Shown: positions 51,221 to 60,828, numbered from the stretch's first letter. The stretch is 64,000 nucleotides of DNA from Streptomyces olivaceoviridis (GCF_014650115.1 NZ_BMUI01000031.1:1-64000); one strand, 5' to 3'. The notes: a model not told the origin generated them from the sequence alone. Numbers and translations: made by a program.

Positions 51221-52528
51221 CTAGCCCTTCAGCGACCGGATGACGTTCAGGGTCAGGTCGATCTCTTCGGGGAAGTTGACGATCCCCGCCGACAGACGTA
51301 CGTGGGGAATCCCGTACGGCGTGGCGTTGGCGATGACCCGGTTCTCGCGGAGGATCCGTGCCACCTCCTGCGGTGCGTAACCCTCCACGTCGAAGGTGAC
51401 GATGCCCGCGGACAGCTCGGGGTCGAGCGGGGTGTGGAGCGTCACGTGCTCCATGGCGGCCAGGCCTTCCTTGATCTGGCTGTTCAGCTCCGCGATCCGG
51501 TCCTGGATCCGCTTGCGTCCGATCTGCCGGACGAAGCGGAACGCCTCGGCGGCGGCCCACTGGTGTTCGTAGGAGAAGAATCCGCCCGGACTGACCCACG
51601 CGGCTTCCGTGGGGCCGGCCGGCCGGCGGTCCTGTCGCCACGCCGCGGAGGTCTCCTTGCTCATCAGGCTGGGAATCGTCGGCTGGAGGAGCGCCCAGTT
51701 CTCCGCCTTCGCCCACATGATCCCGGTCCCGCGCGGTCCCAGGATCCACTTGTGCGTACCGGCGGAGAAGAAGTCGCACCCCATCTGTGCGACGTCCTCG
51801 TCCGCGACGCCGAACCCGTGGACCCCGTCCACCACCAGCAGGATGCGGTCGGCTTCGTCGCGGTTCCGGTTCAGGTCGGCGATGGCGTCGGCGATCCTGG
51901 ACATCGGCAGGCGCACGCCGGTGTTGGAATGCACCCAGGCCACACCGAACACACGGGTGTTGGGGCGCACGGCGGCGCGCAACCGGGCGATGGCCTCGTC
52001 GGCGGAGAAGTCGAACGAGGAGTCGTAGAGCGGGATCGAGCGCATGGTCGCGCCCCACTTGTCGACGGCCAGGCGGATCGCCTCGTGGTGCGGGTAGAAC
52101 TCGTGCGTGGTGGTCAGGACCTCCTGGCCCGGCTTCAGCCGCAGGCCGTTGTAGGTCAGAGCCAGTCCCATGGTGGTGCTGCTGGTCAGGGCGATCTCGT
52201 TGGCCTGCCCGCCGACGTACTCGGCCGCCTCGGCACAGACGGTACGCCACAGCATGTCCTCTTCCCGGGCGAACATGTTGTCGTCGAGGAAGCTGTGCGG
52301 GTTCTCGTCGAACGCGCGCCGGTAGTTCGTGATGGCGTCACGGACGGGCGTCGGATTCGAGGCGAGGTAGAAGTTGGACAGGTGCACGAGGTCGGGCGAC
52401 AGGAGGAACTGCGCACGGACGGATTTCCAGTCGCCCGGATCGAAGGGCTGGGGTGCGCTCTGCGGCGTGACCTGCGAGACACTCGCGGTGTCGGAGTCGA
52501 CAAGGCTTTCCGGGTTCGTAAGGGACAC
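51221..52528 (-). CDS. Aminotransferase class V / isopenicillin-N-epimerase-like PLP enzyme
   Basis: The 435-residue fold-type I PLP enzyme has EIALTSSTTMGLALTYNGLR (phosphate cup), TTTHEFYPHHEAIRLAVDKW, LLVVDGVHGFGVADEDVAQM (Asp/His pair) and FFSAGTHKWILGPRGTGIMW with the Schiff-base Lys. Family members catalyse epimerisation, desulfuration, hydrolysis or transamination. GTG 52528 is preferred over GTG 52534 because GGAG then has proper spacing. It follows the MFS gene by 99 bp on the same strand and may be co-transcribed, giving a tailoring-plus-export unit inside the cluster. Confidence 0.85.
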   Translation of the reverse strand: MSLTNPESLVDSDTASVSQVTPQSAPQPFDPGDWKSVRAQFLLSPDLVHLSNFYLASNPTPVRDAITNYRRAFDENPHSFLDDNMFAREEDMLWRTVCAEAAEYVGGQANEIALTSSTTMGLALTYNGLRLKPGQEVLTTTHEFYPHHEAIRLAVDKWGATMRSIPLYDSSFDFSADEAIARLRAAVRPNTRVFGVAWVHSNTGVRLPMSRIADAIADLNRNRDEADRILLVVDGVHGFGVADEDVAQMGCDFFSAGTHKWILGPRGTGIMWAKAENWALLQPTIPSLMSKETSAAWRQDRRPAGPTEAAWVSPGGFFSYEHQWAAAEAFRFVRQIGRKRIQDRIAELNSQIKEGLAAMEHVTLHTPLDPELSAGIVTFDVEGYAPQEVARILRENRVIANATPYGIPHVRLSAGIVNFPEEIDLTLNVIRSLKG

Positions 52529-52627
52529 GATCACTCCTCTTGACTGTGACTGGGCTGCATGTGTGCGGGCGCCGGACCACGGCCCGGACCTGCCGGTCGC
52601 GCATGGGGGTCGAGCCGGGGGGAGTTC

Positions 52628-53896
52628 TCAGAGGACCTCGGAACGGTCCGCCCTCGGGCCGACCTGCTCCGTTTCGCTCCTCTGCCTCTCCTCCTCGTCG
52701 CGGTGCGCGTCCGCCGCCTCGGCGCCGGCCGACGCGGTCCCGGAGCGCCGGCGTGCGTCGGTTGCCCAGACGATCAGCGCACAGGTCGCGAACACGGCCC
52801 CGAGGAGGCTGGAGGCGGCCCAGCCGTGGGAGGAGAAGACGGAGGTGGTGGCGGCTGCGCCGAGGGCGGAGCCGAGGGAGTAGAAGACCATGTAGCCGCC
52901 GATGACGCTGCTGGTGCGCTCCGGGTGCGCGGTGGTGAGCACGTGCTGGTTGCTCACGTGCACGACCTGGACCGAGAAGTCGAGCACCACGATGCCGACG
53001 GCGAGCAGCCACAGGGACCAGGACAGCTGCGCGGTCGCGGCCCAGGAGGCGATGAGCAGCACCAGCGCCAGGCCGCTGATCGGGATCGCCCGTCCCGCGT
53101 CCGCCCACCGCCCCGCACGTGCCGCGCCCAGAGCGCCGGCGAGTCCGGCGATGCCGAACAGTCCGATCTGACTCTCGCTCAGGTGCCACGGTGCGTGCGC
53201 CAGCGGCAGGGACAGGCCACTCCACAGGGTGCCGAACGACGCGAAGAGGAAGAACGCGATGAGACCGCGCGTCAGGAACAGACGCTGCCCGAACAGCCCG
53301 CCGAGCGAGACGACGGCCTGTCGGTACCCCGCGGGCCGACGGGAGCCGTCCTCGGGCGGCAGTGCGCGCAGGACGAGGGCGGCGAGGGCGAGGGCGAGCA
53401 CGCCGAGCACGGCGTACATGCTGCGCCAGCCCCACACCTGCGCGAGCACGCCGGTGACGAACCGCGCGCCCAGGATGCCCACCACCACACCCGACGTCAC
53501 GACACCGATGTTGCGTCCGCGCTCGGCGGGCGGCGAGACCGTCGCGGCGTAGGCCACCGTGGTCTGTACCACGACCGCGAACATGCCGGCCAGGGCGAGC
53601 CCGGCGAAGGCCGCCCACGCGGCCGAAGCCGCGGCCGTCACGAACAGGCCCGCCGCGGTGACGGCCATGTGCACCGCGATGAGCCGGCGCCTGTTGGCGA
53701 CCACGTCGCCGAGCGGCACGAGCAGCACCAGACCGACCAGATAGCCGAACTGGCCGGTGGAGACGATCCACCCGGCGTGCTGTGCCGACACCCCGAGGCT
53801 GTCTCCCATGGGCGGCAGCACCGTTTGCGCAGCGTAGATGCTCGCCACCGCGACACCGCACACGGTCGCGAGGAGTAACCGTCGCCAGACGTCCAT
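52628..53896 (-). CDS. MFS efflux transporter
   Basis: The 422-residue protein has about 12 transmembrane helices. MDVWRRLLLATVCGVAVASI begins helix 1, and VPLGDVVANRRRLIAVHMAV is the motif-A-like loop. It fits the drug-efflux (YnfM-like) branch and could export the cluster product. The charged tail of about 40 residues (HRDEEERQRSETEQ) is cytoplasmic. It is divergent from an HxlR regulator with an AT-rich inverted repeat between, indicating control by that regulator. ATG 53896 has GGAGTG upstream. Confidence 0.85.
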   Translation of the reverse strand: MDVWRRLLLATVCGVAVASIYAAQTVLPPMGDSLGVSAQHAGWIVSTGQFGYLVGLVLLVPLGDVVANRRRLIAVHMAVTAAGLFVTAAASAAWAAFAGLALAGMFAVVVQTTVAYAATVSPPAERGRNIGVVTSGVVVGILGARFVTGVLAQVWGWRSMYAVLGVLALALAALVLRALPPEDGSRRPAGYRQAVVSLGGLFGQRLFLTRGLIAFFLFASFGTLWSGLSLPLAHAPWHLSESQIGLFGIAGLAGALGAARAGRWADAGRAIPISGLALVLLIASWAATAQLSWSLWLLAVGIVVLDFSVQVVHVSNQHVLTTAHPERTSSVIGGYMVFYSLGSALGAAATTSVFSSHGWAASSLLGAVFATCALIVWATDARRRSGTASAGAEAADAHRDEEERQRSETEQVGPRADRSEVL

Positions 53897-53907
53897 CGCA
53901 CTCCTTA

Positions 53908-53937
53908 CAAAATGAGTAGCAAAGTGAAACTATTTTG
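53908..53937. promoter_or_regulatory. AT-rich inverted repeat between MFS and HxlR genes
   Basis: CAAAAT (53908-53913) and ATTTTG (53932-53937) are complementary, with an inner TAG/CTA pair. This is strikingly AT-rich for the window and sits just before the MFS start codon. It is a likely HxlR operator/promoter. Confidence 0.5.
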
Positions 53938-53983
53938 ACCGTAGGGCATGATGGTCTCAATCCGCAACTCATCGGGAGGTGTC

Positions 53984-54457
53984 ATGCCGCGCCCCTCCAC
54001 GGGCACTCCGAGCCCCGCCTGGACCGATCCCGACTGCCCGGTGGCCCGCACGCTCGACCTCGTCGGTGACCGGTGGAGCCTGCTGATCGTCCGGGACGCG
54101 ATGGACGGCGCACGGTCCTTCACCGAGTTCCAGCAACGGACCGGCATCGCCCGCAACATCCTCACCGACCGCCTGCGCAAGCTCACCGCCCACGGAGTCC
54201 TGGCCCAGCGGACCGCGCCCTCGGGCCGCCGCCTGCAATACGTCCTCACCGACGTCGGCCGCGATCTCTTCCCCGTCCTGCTCACCCTCCGCCAGTGGGG
54301 GGAGCGCCACGCCTTCGCACCCGGCGAGGCGCACTCCACCCTGGTCGACCGGCAGGGCGCCCGTGTGCCGGACATCAGGCCGACCGGCGCCGACGGTGCC
54401 CTCCTCGACGCCGACACCACTCACGTGCGGAAGACCGGCGGCGCACGACAGCGGTGA
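53984..54457 (+). CDS. HxlR-family winged-helix regulator
   Basis: The 157-residue protein carries the HxlR domain: CPVARTLDLVGDRWSLLIVR, FTEFQQRTGIARNILTDRLR, KLTAHGVLAQRTAPSGRRLQ and YVLTDVGRDLFPVLLTLRQW. These MarR-related dimers usually regulate a divergent gene in response to thiol or electrophile stress. The initial Cys (DPDCPVARTL) is conserved and could be redox-sensitive. ATG 53984 has GGGAGG upstream; the longer frame from 53948 is less likely. The probable target is the divergent MFS gene. Confidence 0.87.
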   Translation: MPRPSTGTPSPAWTDPDCPVARTLDLVGDRWSLLIVRDAMDGARSFTEFQQRTGIARNILTDRLRKLTAHGVLAQRTAPSGRRLQYVLTDVGRDLFPVLLTLRQWGERHAFAPGEAHSTLVDRQGARVPDIRPTGADGALLDADTTHVRKTGGARQR

Positions 54458-54477
54458 GGCGACGGCCGGCGAGACGG

Positions 54478-55002
54478 TCAGCGCCCGCGCCCGTGCTCGG
54501 GCACGCGCGGCGACGCGGTGTGCCCGGCCGGCTCACGGGCGGCGCCCGCGGGCCAGACGACCTCCACGGCGATACCGCGGGCACGGGCGTAGGCGACCAT
54601 GTGGGCGGTGGCGTCCTGCCCGCTGGACGGTGAACCGTCCCAGACGGCCAGCAGCCGGGTGCAGCCGCTGACCAGCCGTTCGTCCGCGCTCACACAGGCG
54701 TCCCGGTCCAGCGGGTCGAAGGGGAGCATCCGTATCCGCCCGGCCAGGGCCAGCAGCTCCCGGTGCGCCCGCCGGTCGTGGCACGGAGCGTCGGCGAAGG
54801 CATCGCCCCGTTCCGGGAGCAGGACGACCAGGCGCCGCCCCACCTCGTGCGCCACCCGCCCGAACGCCAGGGGCAGTCCGGCGCCGGCGCGTACCAGTGC
54901 CGTCGCGTCGGGCGGCAGGCCCCGCAGGCGTTCCCGCAGTTCGGCCCGCACCAGCTCCCACGTGGTCGGGGTCAGGTCGGCATGTCCCACTGCCGTGATC
55001 AT
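54478..55002 (-). CDS. SLOG-like nucleotide-binding-fold protein
   Basis: The 174-residue protein begins MITAVGHADLTPTTWELVRA and continues VRAGAGLPLAFGRVAHEVGR and VVLLPERGDAF, with a later LLAVWDGSPSSGQDATAHMV. This pattern (TGHRDLTP..., GGxxxxxDG) matches conserved actinobacterial SLOG/LOG-like Rossmann proteins, thought to bind nucleotides or ligands. No catalytic role is established. It starts 16 bp after the DUF885 gene and is probably the last gene of the minus-strand operon. Confidence 0.6.
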   Translation of the reverse strand: MITAVGHADLTPTTWELVRAELRERLRGLPPDATALVRAGAGLPLAFGRVAHEVGRRLVVLLPERGDAFADAPCHDRRAHRELLALAGRIRMLPFDPLDRDACVSADERLVSGCTRLLAVWDGSPSSGQDATAHMVAYARARGIAVEVVWPAGAAREPAGHTASPRVPEHGRGR

Positions 55003-55018
55003 CCGATCGCTCGCTTTC

Positions 55019-56725
55019 TCACCGTGCGGTGCGCTCCGCTCGTATCCGTCCCGTCCACACCTGTTCAGCGGGACGGTCCGCGCGCGTCAGCTCCGCGCGC
55101 AGCAGGTCCAGGCCCATCGGCCCCAGGTTCAGCGCGTGGTGGTGGAACCGCTTGAGGTCGAAGGCGGCGCCGTCGCGGCGGCGGGCCGCCTCCCGCGCCT
55201 CCAGCCACACCTTCTCTCCCAGCTTGTAGGCGAGGGCCTGCCCCGGGCGTCCCAGGTACCGGTCGATCTCGAACTCGACGAACCCCGGTGGGCCGAGCCC
55301 GCAGTACTCCGTGAGGAACGCGCGGCCCAGTTGTGGCGTCCACCGCTCGCCCTCGTGGAACCCGGTGCCCGCGGGGATGGGGAGTTGCAGGTGCAGCCCG
55401 ATGTCCAGGACGACCCGTGCGGCGCGCAGCAGTTGCCCGGTGGCCAGCATCCCCAGCCGGTGGGCCGGTTCGGCGAGGTATCCGAGTTCGTCCATCAGCC
55501 GCTCGGCGTACAGGCCCCACCCCTCCACGTGCCCCGGGTGCAGTTCGCACGACAGCCGCTGGAACCGGTTGAGCACGGAGGTGTTGAGCGTCGTCACGCC
55601 CAGCTGGAGGTGGTGGCCCGGGACACCCTCGTGGAACATCGTGCCCGGCACGGTCCACGTCCGGATCGGCGCGCCCGGTTCGGGCCTGGTCCACCACACC
55701 GTGCCGGGACGCGACAGGTCCTCGCTGGGCGCCAGGTAGAAGGCGGGCCCGTCGGCGGGGCCGATCCGGCAGTCGATCCGCCGCAGCGGCTCGGGGATCG
55801 CGAAGTGTGTCCCGTCGAGGTCGGTGATGGCGGCGTCGGCGAGTTCCTGGAGCCAGTCGCGGAACTGCGCCCTGTCGGTCATCTGGTGGCGCGGGTCCTC
55901 GTCGAGCGCCGCCAGCACGGCCGGCACCGGTTCGCCGGGCGCGATCCGCGCCGCCGTCACCGCCATGTCCCGCTGTACCCGGCCGAGTTCCTCCCAGCCC
56001 CAGGCGTAGGTCTGCCGCAGGTCCAGCCGGGTGCCGAGGAACTCCCGCACCCCGAGCCGGTAGCGCTCCTCGCCCACCGCGTCCAGCTCCGGGGCGTGGG
56101 CCGCGAGCTCCCGCGACAGGTACGCGGCCATCCGTGCCAGCGCGTCGTTCGCGGCCGCCACGGCCTGCTCCAGTGCGCCGCGCAACACACCGTCCCCGTG
56201 CCCGGCGGGCAACCCCGCCAGGTACTGCCGCATGTCACGGCACTCCCGGGCGTTGCGGATCACCTGGCGGTACGGTGCCACCCGGCCACCGCGCCGTGCC
56301 GCCTCCAGGCTCTCCCGCAGCCCCGCCAGCGCCTCCGGTACGGCCGACAGCCGTGCCAGCAACACCTCCCACACGGTGTCGCGGCCCTGATCCAGCAGAC
56401 CCACCGCTTGCCGCACACGCTGGACGGGCCCGTCGAGGGTGTCCAGCAGCGTGCCGTACGCGTCGGTGTCGGCCAGCGCCACCTGCGTGGCGAGCCGCTC
56501 ACGCAGCACCGCCGCCGCGACGCGCTCCGCGTCCCCGGCCACGGGCGTGTCCTCGACGGCCTTCAGCATGCGGCGCGCCGACGCCGCCCGCTCCTGCACC
56601 GCCTGGGGGCCGAAGTCGGTCAGACGGGTCTCCTGACCGGCGATGCCCATCGCCGCGGCGAGGCAGGGGTCCAGTAGGGCCAGCTCGTCCACGTACTGAT
56701 CCGCGAGATCGTTCAACGCCGTCAC
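55019..56725 (-). CDS. DUF885-family metallopeptidase-like protein
   Basis: The 568-residue protein matches DUF885: it starts TALNDLADQYVDELALLDPC and has the metal-binding segment PGTMFHEGVPGHHLQLGVTT, with HExxxGHH-type His and Glu. It continues VEGWGLYAERLMDELGYLAE, which supplies a further Glu. Family members resemble M32/M2-like carboxypeptidases, but enzymatic proof is limited. GTG 56725 is preferred, with AAAGGG upstream; the frame before it overlaps the ATP-grasp gene. Downstream of three ATP-grasp ligases, it may trim or mature an amide-linked product, or confer self-protection by hydrolysis. These are inferences. Confidence 0.78.
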   Translation of the reverse strand: MTALNDLADQYVDELALLDPCLAAAMGIAGQETRLTDFGPQAVQERAASARRMLKAVEDTPVAGDAERVAAAVLRERLATQVALADTDAYGTLLDTLDGPVQRVRQAVGLLDQGRDTVWEVLLARLSAVPEALAGLRESLEAARRGGRVAPYRQVIRNARECRDMRQYLAGLPAGHGDGVLRGALEQAVAAANDALARMAAYLSRELAAHAPELDAVGEERYRLGVREFLGTRLDLRQTYAWGWEELGRVQRDMAVTAARIAPGEPVPAVLAALDEDPRHQMTDRAQFRDWLQELADAAITDLDGTHFAIPEPLRRIDCRIGPADGPAFYLAPSEDLSRPGTVWWTRPEPGAPIRTWTVPGTMFHEGVPGHHLQLGVTTLNTSVLNRFQRLSCELHPGHVEGWGLYAERLMDELGYLAEPAHRLGMLATGQLLRAARVVLDIGLHLQLPIPAGTGFHEGERWTPQLGRAFLTEYCGLGPPGFVEFEIDRYLGRPGQALAYKLGEKVWLEAREAARRRDGAAFDLKRFHHHALNLGPMGLDLLRAELTRADRPAEQVWTGRIRAERTAR

Positions 56726-56795
56726 GATCGGGACCCTTTCTGCGACGGCAGCCCGGCGGCGGTGACGGCCACCGCGCACGACAGGTGCTGAGTGC

Positions 56796-58058
56796 TCATG
56801 CCGGCACCTGCTCCGACGTCGTACGAGCGGCCGGCCGGGTGCGGACCGAGAGCGAGGCGAACAGATCGGCGATCCAGCGCCGGCCGCCCTCGGGGGTGTC
56901 GCCCGCGACGATCCCCGCGAGCACCGTCTCGCCGGACTGGTAGGTGATGTGGTCGGGCAGCGGCGAGCCGGGCGGCAGTTCGTTCCAGGCGACCACGGCC
57001 GGGTCGTCCCGGAACGCCGCCGTCCCGTCGAGCCCCTGGAACTCCCTACCGGCCAGGTGGTGGCCGGGGCAGACGAACCAGCCGTACAGGCGCCGGTCGG
57101 CGGGCGGCTCGGGGATCGTTCCGGTGACGCGCTCGCCGAGCAGCGCGCGCAGCTCGTACGAGGGGAGGTGGACGCCGGTGGCCAGCTCGACGGTCGCCGC
57201 CACGTCGGCGCCCCCCACCCGGTTGCCGACCTCCAGGAAGACCGGTTCCCCCCGGTGCGCGATCGCCTCCAGATGGAAACTGCCGTCCTGGATGCGCACC
57301 GCCGCCAGGGCGCGGGACACCCAGGCGCGCTCCTCCTCGGACAGGGTGAGCTGGAACGACCCCAGCGGCCCGCCCTGCGCGTACTGCAGGCAGGTGCCGA
57401 CGTACTCACTGCCGCTCAGGACCAGTACGTCGCCGCCCTGCACCAGGCCGTCGAAGTGCCTGATCGGCCCGGCGACGAACTCCTCCACCTCGAAGTCCGC
57501 CAGGTCGCTGCCCGCGTCGAGCCCGGGGATGCCGGTGCGGCCCCCGGTGACGGCTGCGGCGGCCTGCCGGGGCGTGTCGAAGACGAGGACGTCCTCACTG
57601 GACGCACCGCGATGCGGCTTCAGTACGGTCCGGCCGTCCCAGGGGACCCGGCCGTCCAGGTCGAGGAAGCGGGGCAACGCGAGGAAGCGGGGCACGCGCA
57701 GGCCCGCCTCCTCGACCGCCTGCTTCATCAGGACCTTGTCCCGGGCCAGGGCCACCTGGTCGGCCGGCGCGCCGGGCACGCCCAGGTACTCGCGCAGCAG
57801 GGCGGCGTCGAGCAGCTCGTACTCCGACACCGAGATGACCCGGTCGAAGTCGCGGGGCCAGCGTGCCAGCCAGTCCCGTGCCTCCTCGAAGGCCGAGCCG
57901 AGACCCGGACGGCTCACCCGCTCGCAGCGCAGGTGCGGTGGCAAGGTGGCCAGCGCCTGGTCGGTCCCGAAATAGGTGACGTCGTGCCGGTCGTGGGAGA
58001 TCCCCCGGTGATATTCGATCTTGAAGTAGGGCACGCGGTGCAGGATGAGGATCTTCAT
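56796..58058 (-). CDS. ATP-grasp ligase 1
   Basis: The 420-residue protein has an ATP-grasp fold: an N-terminal domain (MKILILHRVPYFKIEYHRGI), DKVLMKQAVEEAGLRVPRFL at the lid, GRTVLKPHRGASSEDVLVFD with the nucleotide-binding Lys, DFEVEEFVAGPIRHFD, and FHLEAIAHRGEPVFLEVGNR with Mg ligands (E and N). Such enzymes form amide or peptide bonds through acyl phosphates. ATG 58058 overlaps the previous gene's stop by four bases (ATGA) and has GGAAGA upstream. It is the third of three consecutive ATP-grasp genes in transcription order, so each may add one building block. Confidence 0.87.
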   Translation of the reverse strand: MKILILHRVPYFKIEYHRGISHDRHDVTYFGTDQALATLPPHLRCERVSRPGLGSAFEEARDWLARWPRDFDRVISVSEYELLDAALLREYLGVPGAPADQVALARDKVLMKQAVEEAGLRVPRFLALPRFLDLDGRVPWDGRTVLKPHRGASSEDVLVFDTPRQAAAAVTGGRTGIPGLDAGSDLADFEVEEFVAGPIRHFDGLVQGGDVLVLSGSEYVGTCLQYAQGGPLGSFQLTLSEEERAWVSRALAAVRIQDGSFHLEAIAHRGEPVFLEVGNRVGGADVAATVELATGVHLPSYELRALLGERVTGTIPEPPADRRLYGWFVCPGHHLAGREFQGLDGTAAFRDDPAVVAWNELPPGSPLPDHITYQSGETVLAGIVAGDTPEGGRRWIADLFASLSVRTRPAARTTSEQVPA

Positions 58059-59380
58059 CGGGTCTTCCTGAGGGAGGCGGGAGAGCGGAGGGCGCGGTCC
58101 AGGGCGTCCGACCACGCCTCGCGCAGCGCGTGGACGACGGTGCGGATATCGGTGCGGCCGCCGCGCAGGACGACGCAGCCCTGCGCCGCGAAGTCCGCGT
58201 TGTCGCGGGCGACCGCGTGCAGGTCGCGGCGCTCGGCCGACAGCCAGGAGAACTCCGTGGCCGTCAGTTCCCCGTCGGCCAGGCCGAGGCGTTCCGCGGT
58301 GACCTGGACGGCGTCGGCGAACGGGTCCGTGCCGGACAGGACGTCGCCCGGACAGAACGAGCGGTCGGTGGCCACGCCGAGCAGCACGGTCGCCGCCGAG
58401 CACCCGGGCACCAGCTCCGGCCTGTCGGAGGCCGTGCCGAAGGCCGCGTCGACCCAGCGGTGGTGCAGATCGACGCCGTAGACCCAGCGGGCCAGCGACC
58501 AGATCTTCATCCCGCCCGGTCGCCGGTTGGGCTCCACCACCGCGGCGCGCAGCCCGTCGTCGCTCAGCTTGATCTCGTTGTGGAAGGGCCCGTCACACTG
58601 CCCGACGAGCAGGTTCGCCTGCCGTCCCGCCCGTTCCAGCGTCGCGCGCTCGTGCTCGGCCACTCGGGCCGGCAGGACCTGGGCGATCTCCACGGGGTAC
58701 CGGCCGAGCGCGCTGATCTTCTCCGTGAGGAACGCCAGCGAACCCAGTCCGTCGAAGGAGTACTCCCTCCGGTACGGAATGAGCTCCTCGCAGATCACCC
58801 CGCCCTCCAGGTAGGGGAGGATCTCGGCGAACACCGCCGTGAGGTCGTCGCCCGGCCGGACCACGACGACGCCCCGGTTGTTGCCCTCGGCGGTGGGCTT
58901 GACGACGAAGCCCTGGGGGTGATCGCGGGCGAATCCCCTCAGCTGGTCGAGCGAGGCGATCTCGGCGAACGCGGGCACCATGATCCGTTGCGTCCGGAGC
59001 AGGTCGGCCACGCGTGCCTCGGCGAGCCGGTAGCGGTACTTGGAGAACGCGCCCTGGGCCGGCCGCGACGCGTCGACCGGGACGCCCAGCCGCTCCAGCA
59101 GCTCGGCCCCGCTGTGTACGGCGTTGTCGGAGAAGACGATGCCCGCCCTGATCCGCTCGCGCCGGTCGCCGAGCAGCTTCTCGCCCATCTCGGCGAAGTC
59201 GTCGCGCAGCGGATCGAGGTCGATCACCTCGTCGGCGATGGAGCGGTCGGCCTCGGTGGGGTCGGCGCGGACGAGGATCACCGTCGCGCCGTGGTGGTCT
59301 CGCGCGTGGTCCCGCAGGTGGCGGACCTCGTCGATGCGGCTGAGGTTGTAGTCGACGATGAGGAGGATCGGCCTGGTCAT
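58055..59380 (-). CDS. ATP-grasp ligase 2
   Basis: The 441-residue protein starts MTRPILLIVDYNLSRIDEVR and has KYRYRLAEARVADLLRTQRI, GFVVKPTAEGNNRGVVVVRP (nucleotide-binding loop), GGVICEELIPYRREYSFDGL and AAVVEPNRRPGGMKIWSL, where Glu-x-Asn binds metal. It is an ATP-grasp carboxylate-amine ligase similar in layout to its two neighbours but divergent in sequence, so the three probably act on different substrates. ATG 59380 has GAGGGA upstream and overlaps the upstream gene by four bases, as does its stop with the downstream gene. Confidence 0.87.
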   Translation of the reverse strand: MTRPILLIVDYNLSRIDEVRHLRDHARDHHGATVILVRADPTEADRSIADEVIDLDPLRDDFAEMGEKLLGDRRERIRAGIVFSDNAVHSGAELLERLGVPVDASRPAQGAFSKYRYRLAEARVADLLRTQRIMVPAFAEIASLDQLRGFARDHPQGFVVKPTAEGNNRGVVVVRPGDDLTAVFAEILPYLEGGVICEELIPYRREYSFDGLGSLAFLTEKISALGRYPVEIAQVLPARVAEHERATLERAGRQANLLVGQCDGPFHNEIKLSDDGLRAAVVEPNRRPGGMKIWSLARWVYGVDLHHRWVDAAFGTASDRPELVPGCSAATVLLGVATDRSFCPGDVLSGTDPFADAVQVTAERLGLADGELTATEFSWLSAERRDLHAVARDNADFAAQGCVVLRGGRTDIRTVVHALREAWSDALDRALRSPASLRKTR

Positions 59381-60762
59381 CCGCACTCCCTCTCGTACAC
59401 GATCTCGATGGCCTTCTCGGAGGCGGGCAGCAGCCAGGAAAGGACCGCGTCGCGGTCCGCTCGGTCCATGCGCCAGAGCACCTGGCCGAGGAACACTTCG
59501 CGCGAGGACGAGTGCACGACGTCGCCGGGTTCGAGCAGGACGTGCGACACGACGGGCTCCAGGGGGAGGTCGCCGTTCAGACCGACCGATCGGATCGTTC
59601 CGGGCTCGGCGAAGAAGACCCGGAAGAACGTCGCGTGACGAACCCGCGTCGTGCCGTCCGCCGCGAACGACAGGCTCTTCAGCGCCGTGCCGAAGTCGGC
59701 CGGCCTGCCGGCCGCGAGCAGGCAGTCCAGCCAGAGGTCGAGCAGGCCGGGGCCGCCGGTCAGCGCCGCCACACTGGGCGAGATCAGGCTGCCGCCCACC
59801 CGCGGGTTGACCTCGATCAGATCCCAGCCGGACGCGGCGTGCCTCGCCTCGATGTGGAAACAGCCCCAGTCGAGGTCGAGGACGTCCAGCACGCTCGTCA
59901 CCCAGCGGATCCCGGCGGCGATCTCCTCCCGCGACAGGCTGGTGGGCGGGCTGACGCAGGCGTTCTCCAACACGGTCCCCGCCGTCTCCGTGACCTGGCA
60001 CTTCTCGTGCACGGCCACGACGTGCGGCTCGGCGTCGACGGCGATCACCTCGAAGCTGAACTCCCTCCCCGGCACATAGTCCTCGACGAGGAACTCCATC
60101 CCGCCGGTGACACCGTGACCCGAGCCGGCTCCGGGACTGCCGGAACCGGGCTGGGCGGTGAAGGCGCTGGAGTAGACCGTGTCGGACCGCGCCTCGGTGG
60201 CGATGCGTTCCACCTCGGCCCAGGTCGTGTCGGCCGTGAGGGGAAACGTTCCGAAGGAGGCGATGCCGCTGACCGGCTTCACGAAGTAGCGACCGCCCGC
60301 GCGTTGGCGTTCGGCGAGCGTCTCGGGAGTGAGGGCGGACGCCCGGCCGCGGCTGAGCCCGGCGTCGGCCAGCCGGTTTCGCAGCGTCAGTTTGTCCCGC
60401 AGGTCCAGGACCTGCTTCTCGTCCAGGTCCGGCACTCCCAGACGGGCGTTGGCCAGCGCCATGAGATGCCGGTAGCCCTCCCAGACGGTGAGACAGCACT
60501 GCACCGCCGCACCCGCTGCCTGGAGGTGGTCGAGGTAGTCCTCGACGTCGCGGGCCGTCAGGACGTGCCCGTCGGTCACCCGCACGTCGGCGGCGAGGTC
60601 GGCCAGCGTCGCCGGCCTGGATGCCTGGTGCTGCGGTTCCGGCAAAGAGCTGAGCACATAGCCCTTCAGCCCCCGCGCCGTGACCGTGCCGAGGAGGTCC
60701 TCCATGAACGAGAACCCGACATGGCTGAGCAGCAGCACTCCCCTGGCGTTTTCGGTGCTCAT
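59377..60762 (-). CDS. ATP-grasp ligase 3
   Basis: The 461-residue protein has RDKLTLRNRLADAGLSRGRA, the ATP-binding strand GRYFVKPVSGIASFGTFPLT, EFLVEDYVPGREFSFEVIAV, and WDLIEVNPRVGGSLISPSVA with the metal-binding Glu and Asn. It is in the ATP-grasp superfamily near BacD/carbamoyl-phosphate-synthase-like ligases. An added loop of about 25 residues rich in Gly/Ser/Pro (AQPGSGSPGAGSGHG, near 205-220) interrupts the central domain. ATG 60762 has GGAGG upstream. It is first of the three ligases in transcription order and follows the diiron oxidase by 66 bp. Confidence 0.87.
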   Translation of the reverse strand: MSTENARGVLLLSHVGFSFMEDLLGTVTARGLKGYVLSSLPEPQHQASRPATLADLAADVRVTDGHVLTARDVEDYLDHLQAAGAAVQCCLTVWEGYRHLMALANARLGVPDLDEKQVLDLRDKLTLRNRLADAGLSRGRASALTPETLAERQRAGGRYFVKPVSGIASFGTFPLTADTTWAEVERIATEARSDTVYSSAFTAQPGSGSPGAGSGHGVTGGMEFLVEDYVPGREFSFEVIAVDAEPHVVAVHEKCQVTETAGTVLENACVSPPTSLSREEIAAGIRWVTSVLDVLDLDWGCFHIEARHAASGWDLIEVNPRVGGSLISPSVAALTGGPGLLDLWLDCLLAAGRPADFGTALKSLSFAADGTTRVRHATFFRVFFAEPGTIRSVGLNGDLPLEPVVSHVLLEPGDVVHSSSREVFLGQVLWRMDRADRDAVLSWLLPASEKAIEIVYERECG

Positions 60763-60828
60763 TCCGGCCTCCTTGCCGGCAGGCGGGGGCGCGGCGCGAC
60801 CGCACCGCGCCCCCGCTGCGGACGGATC

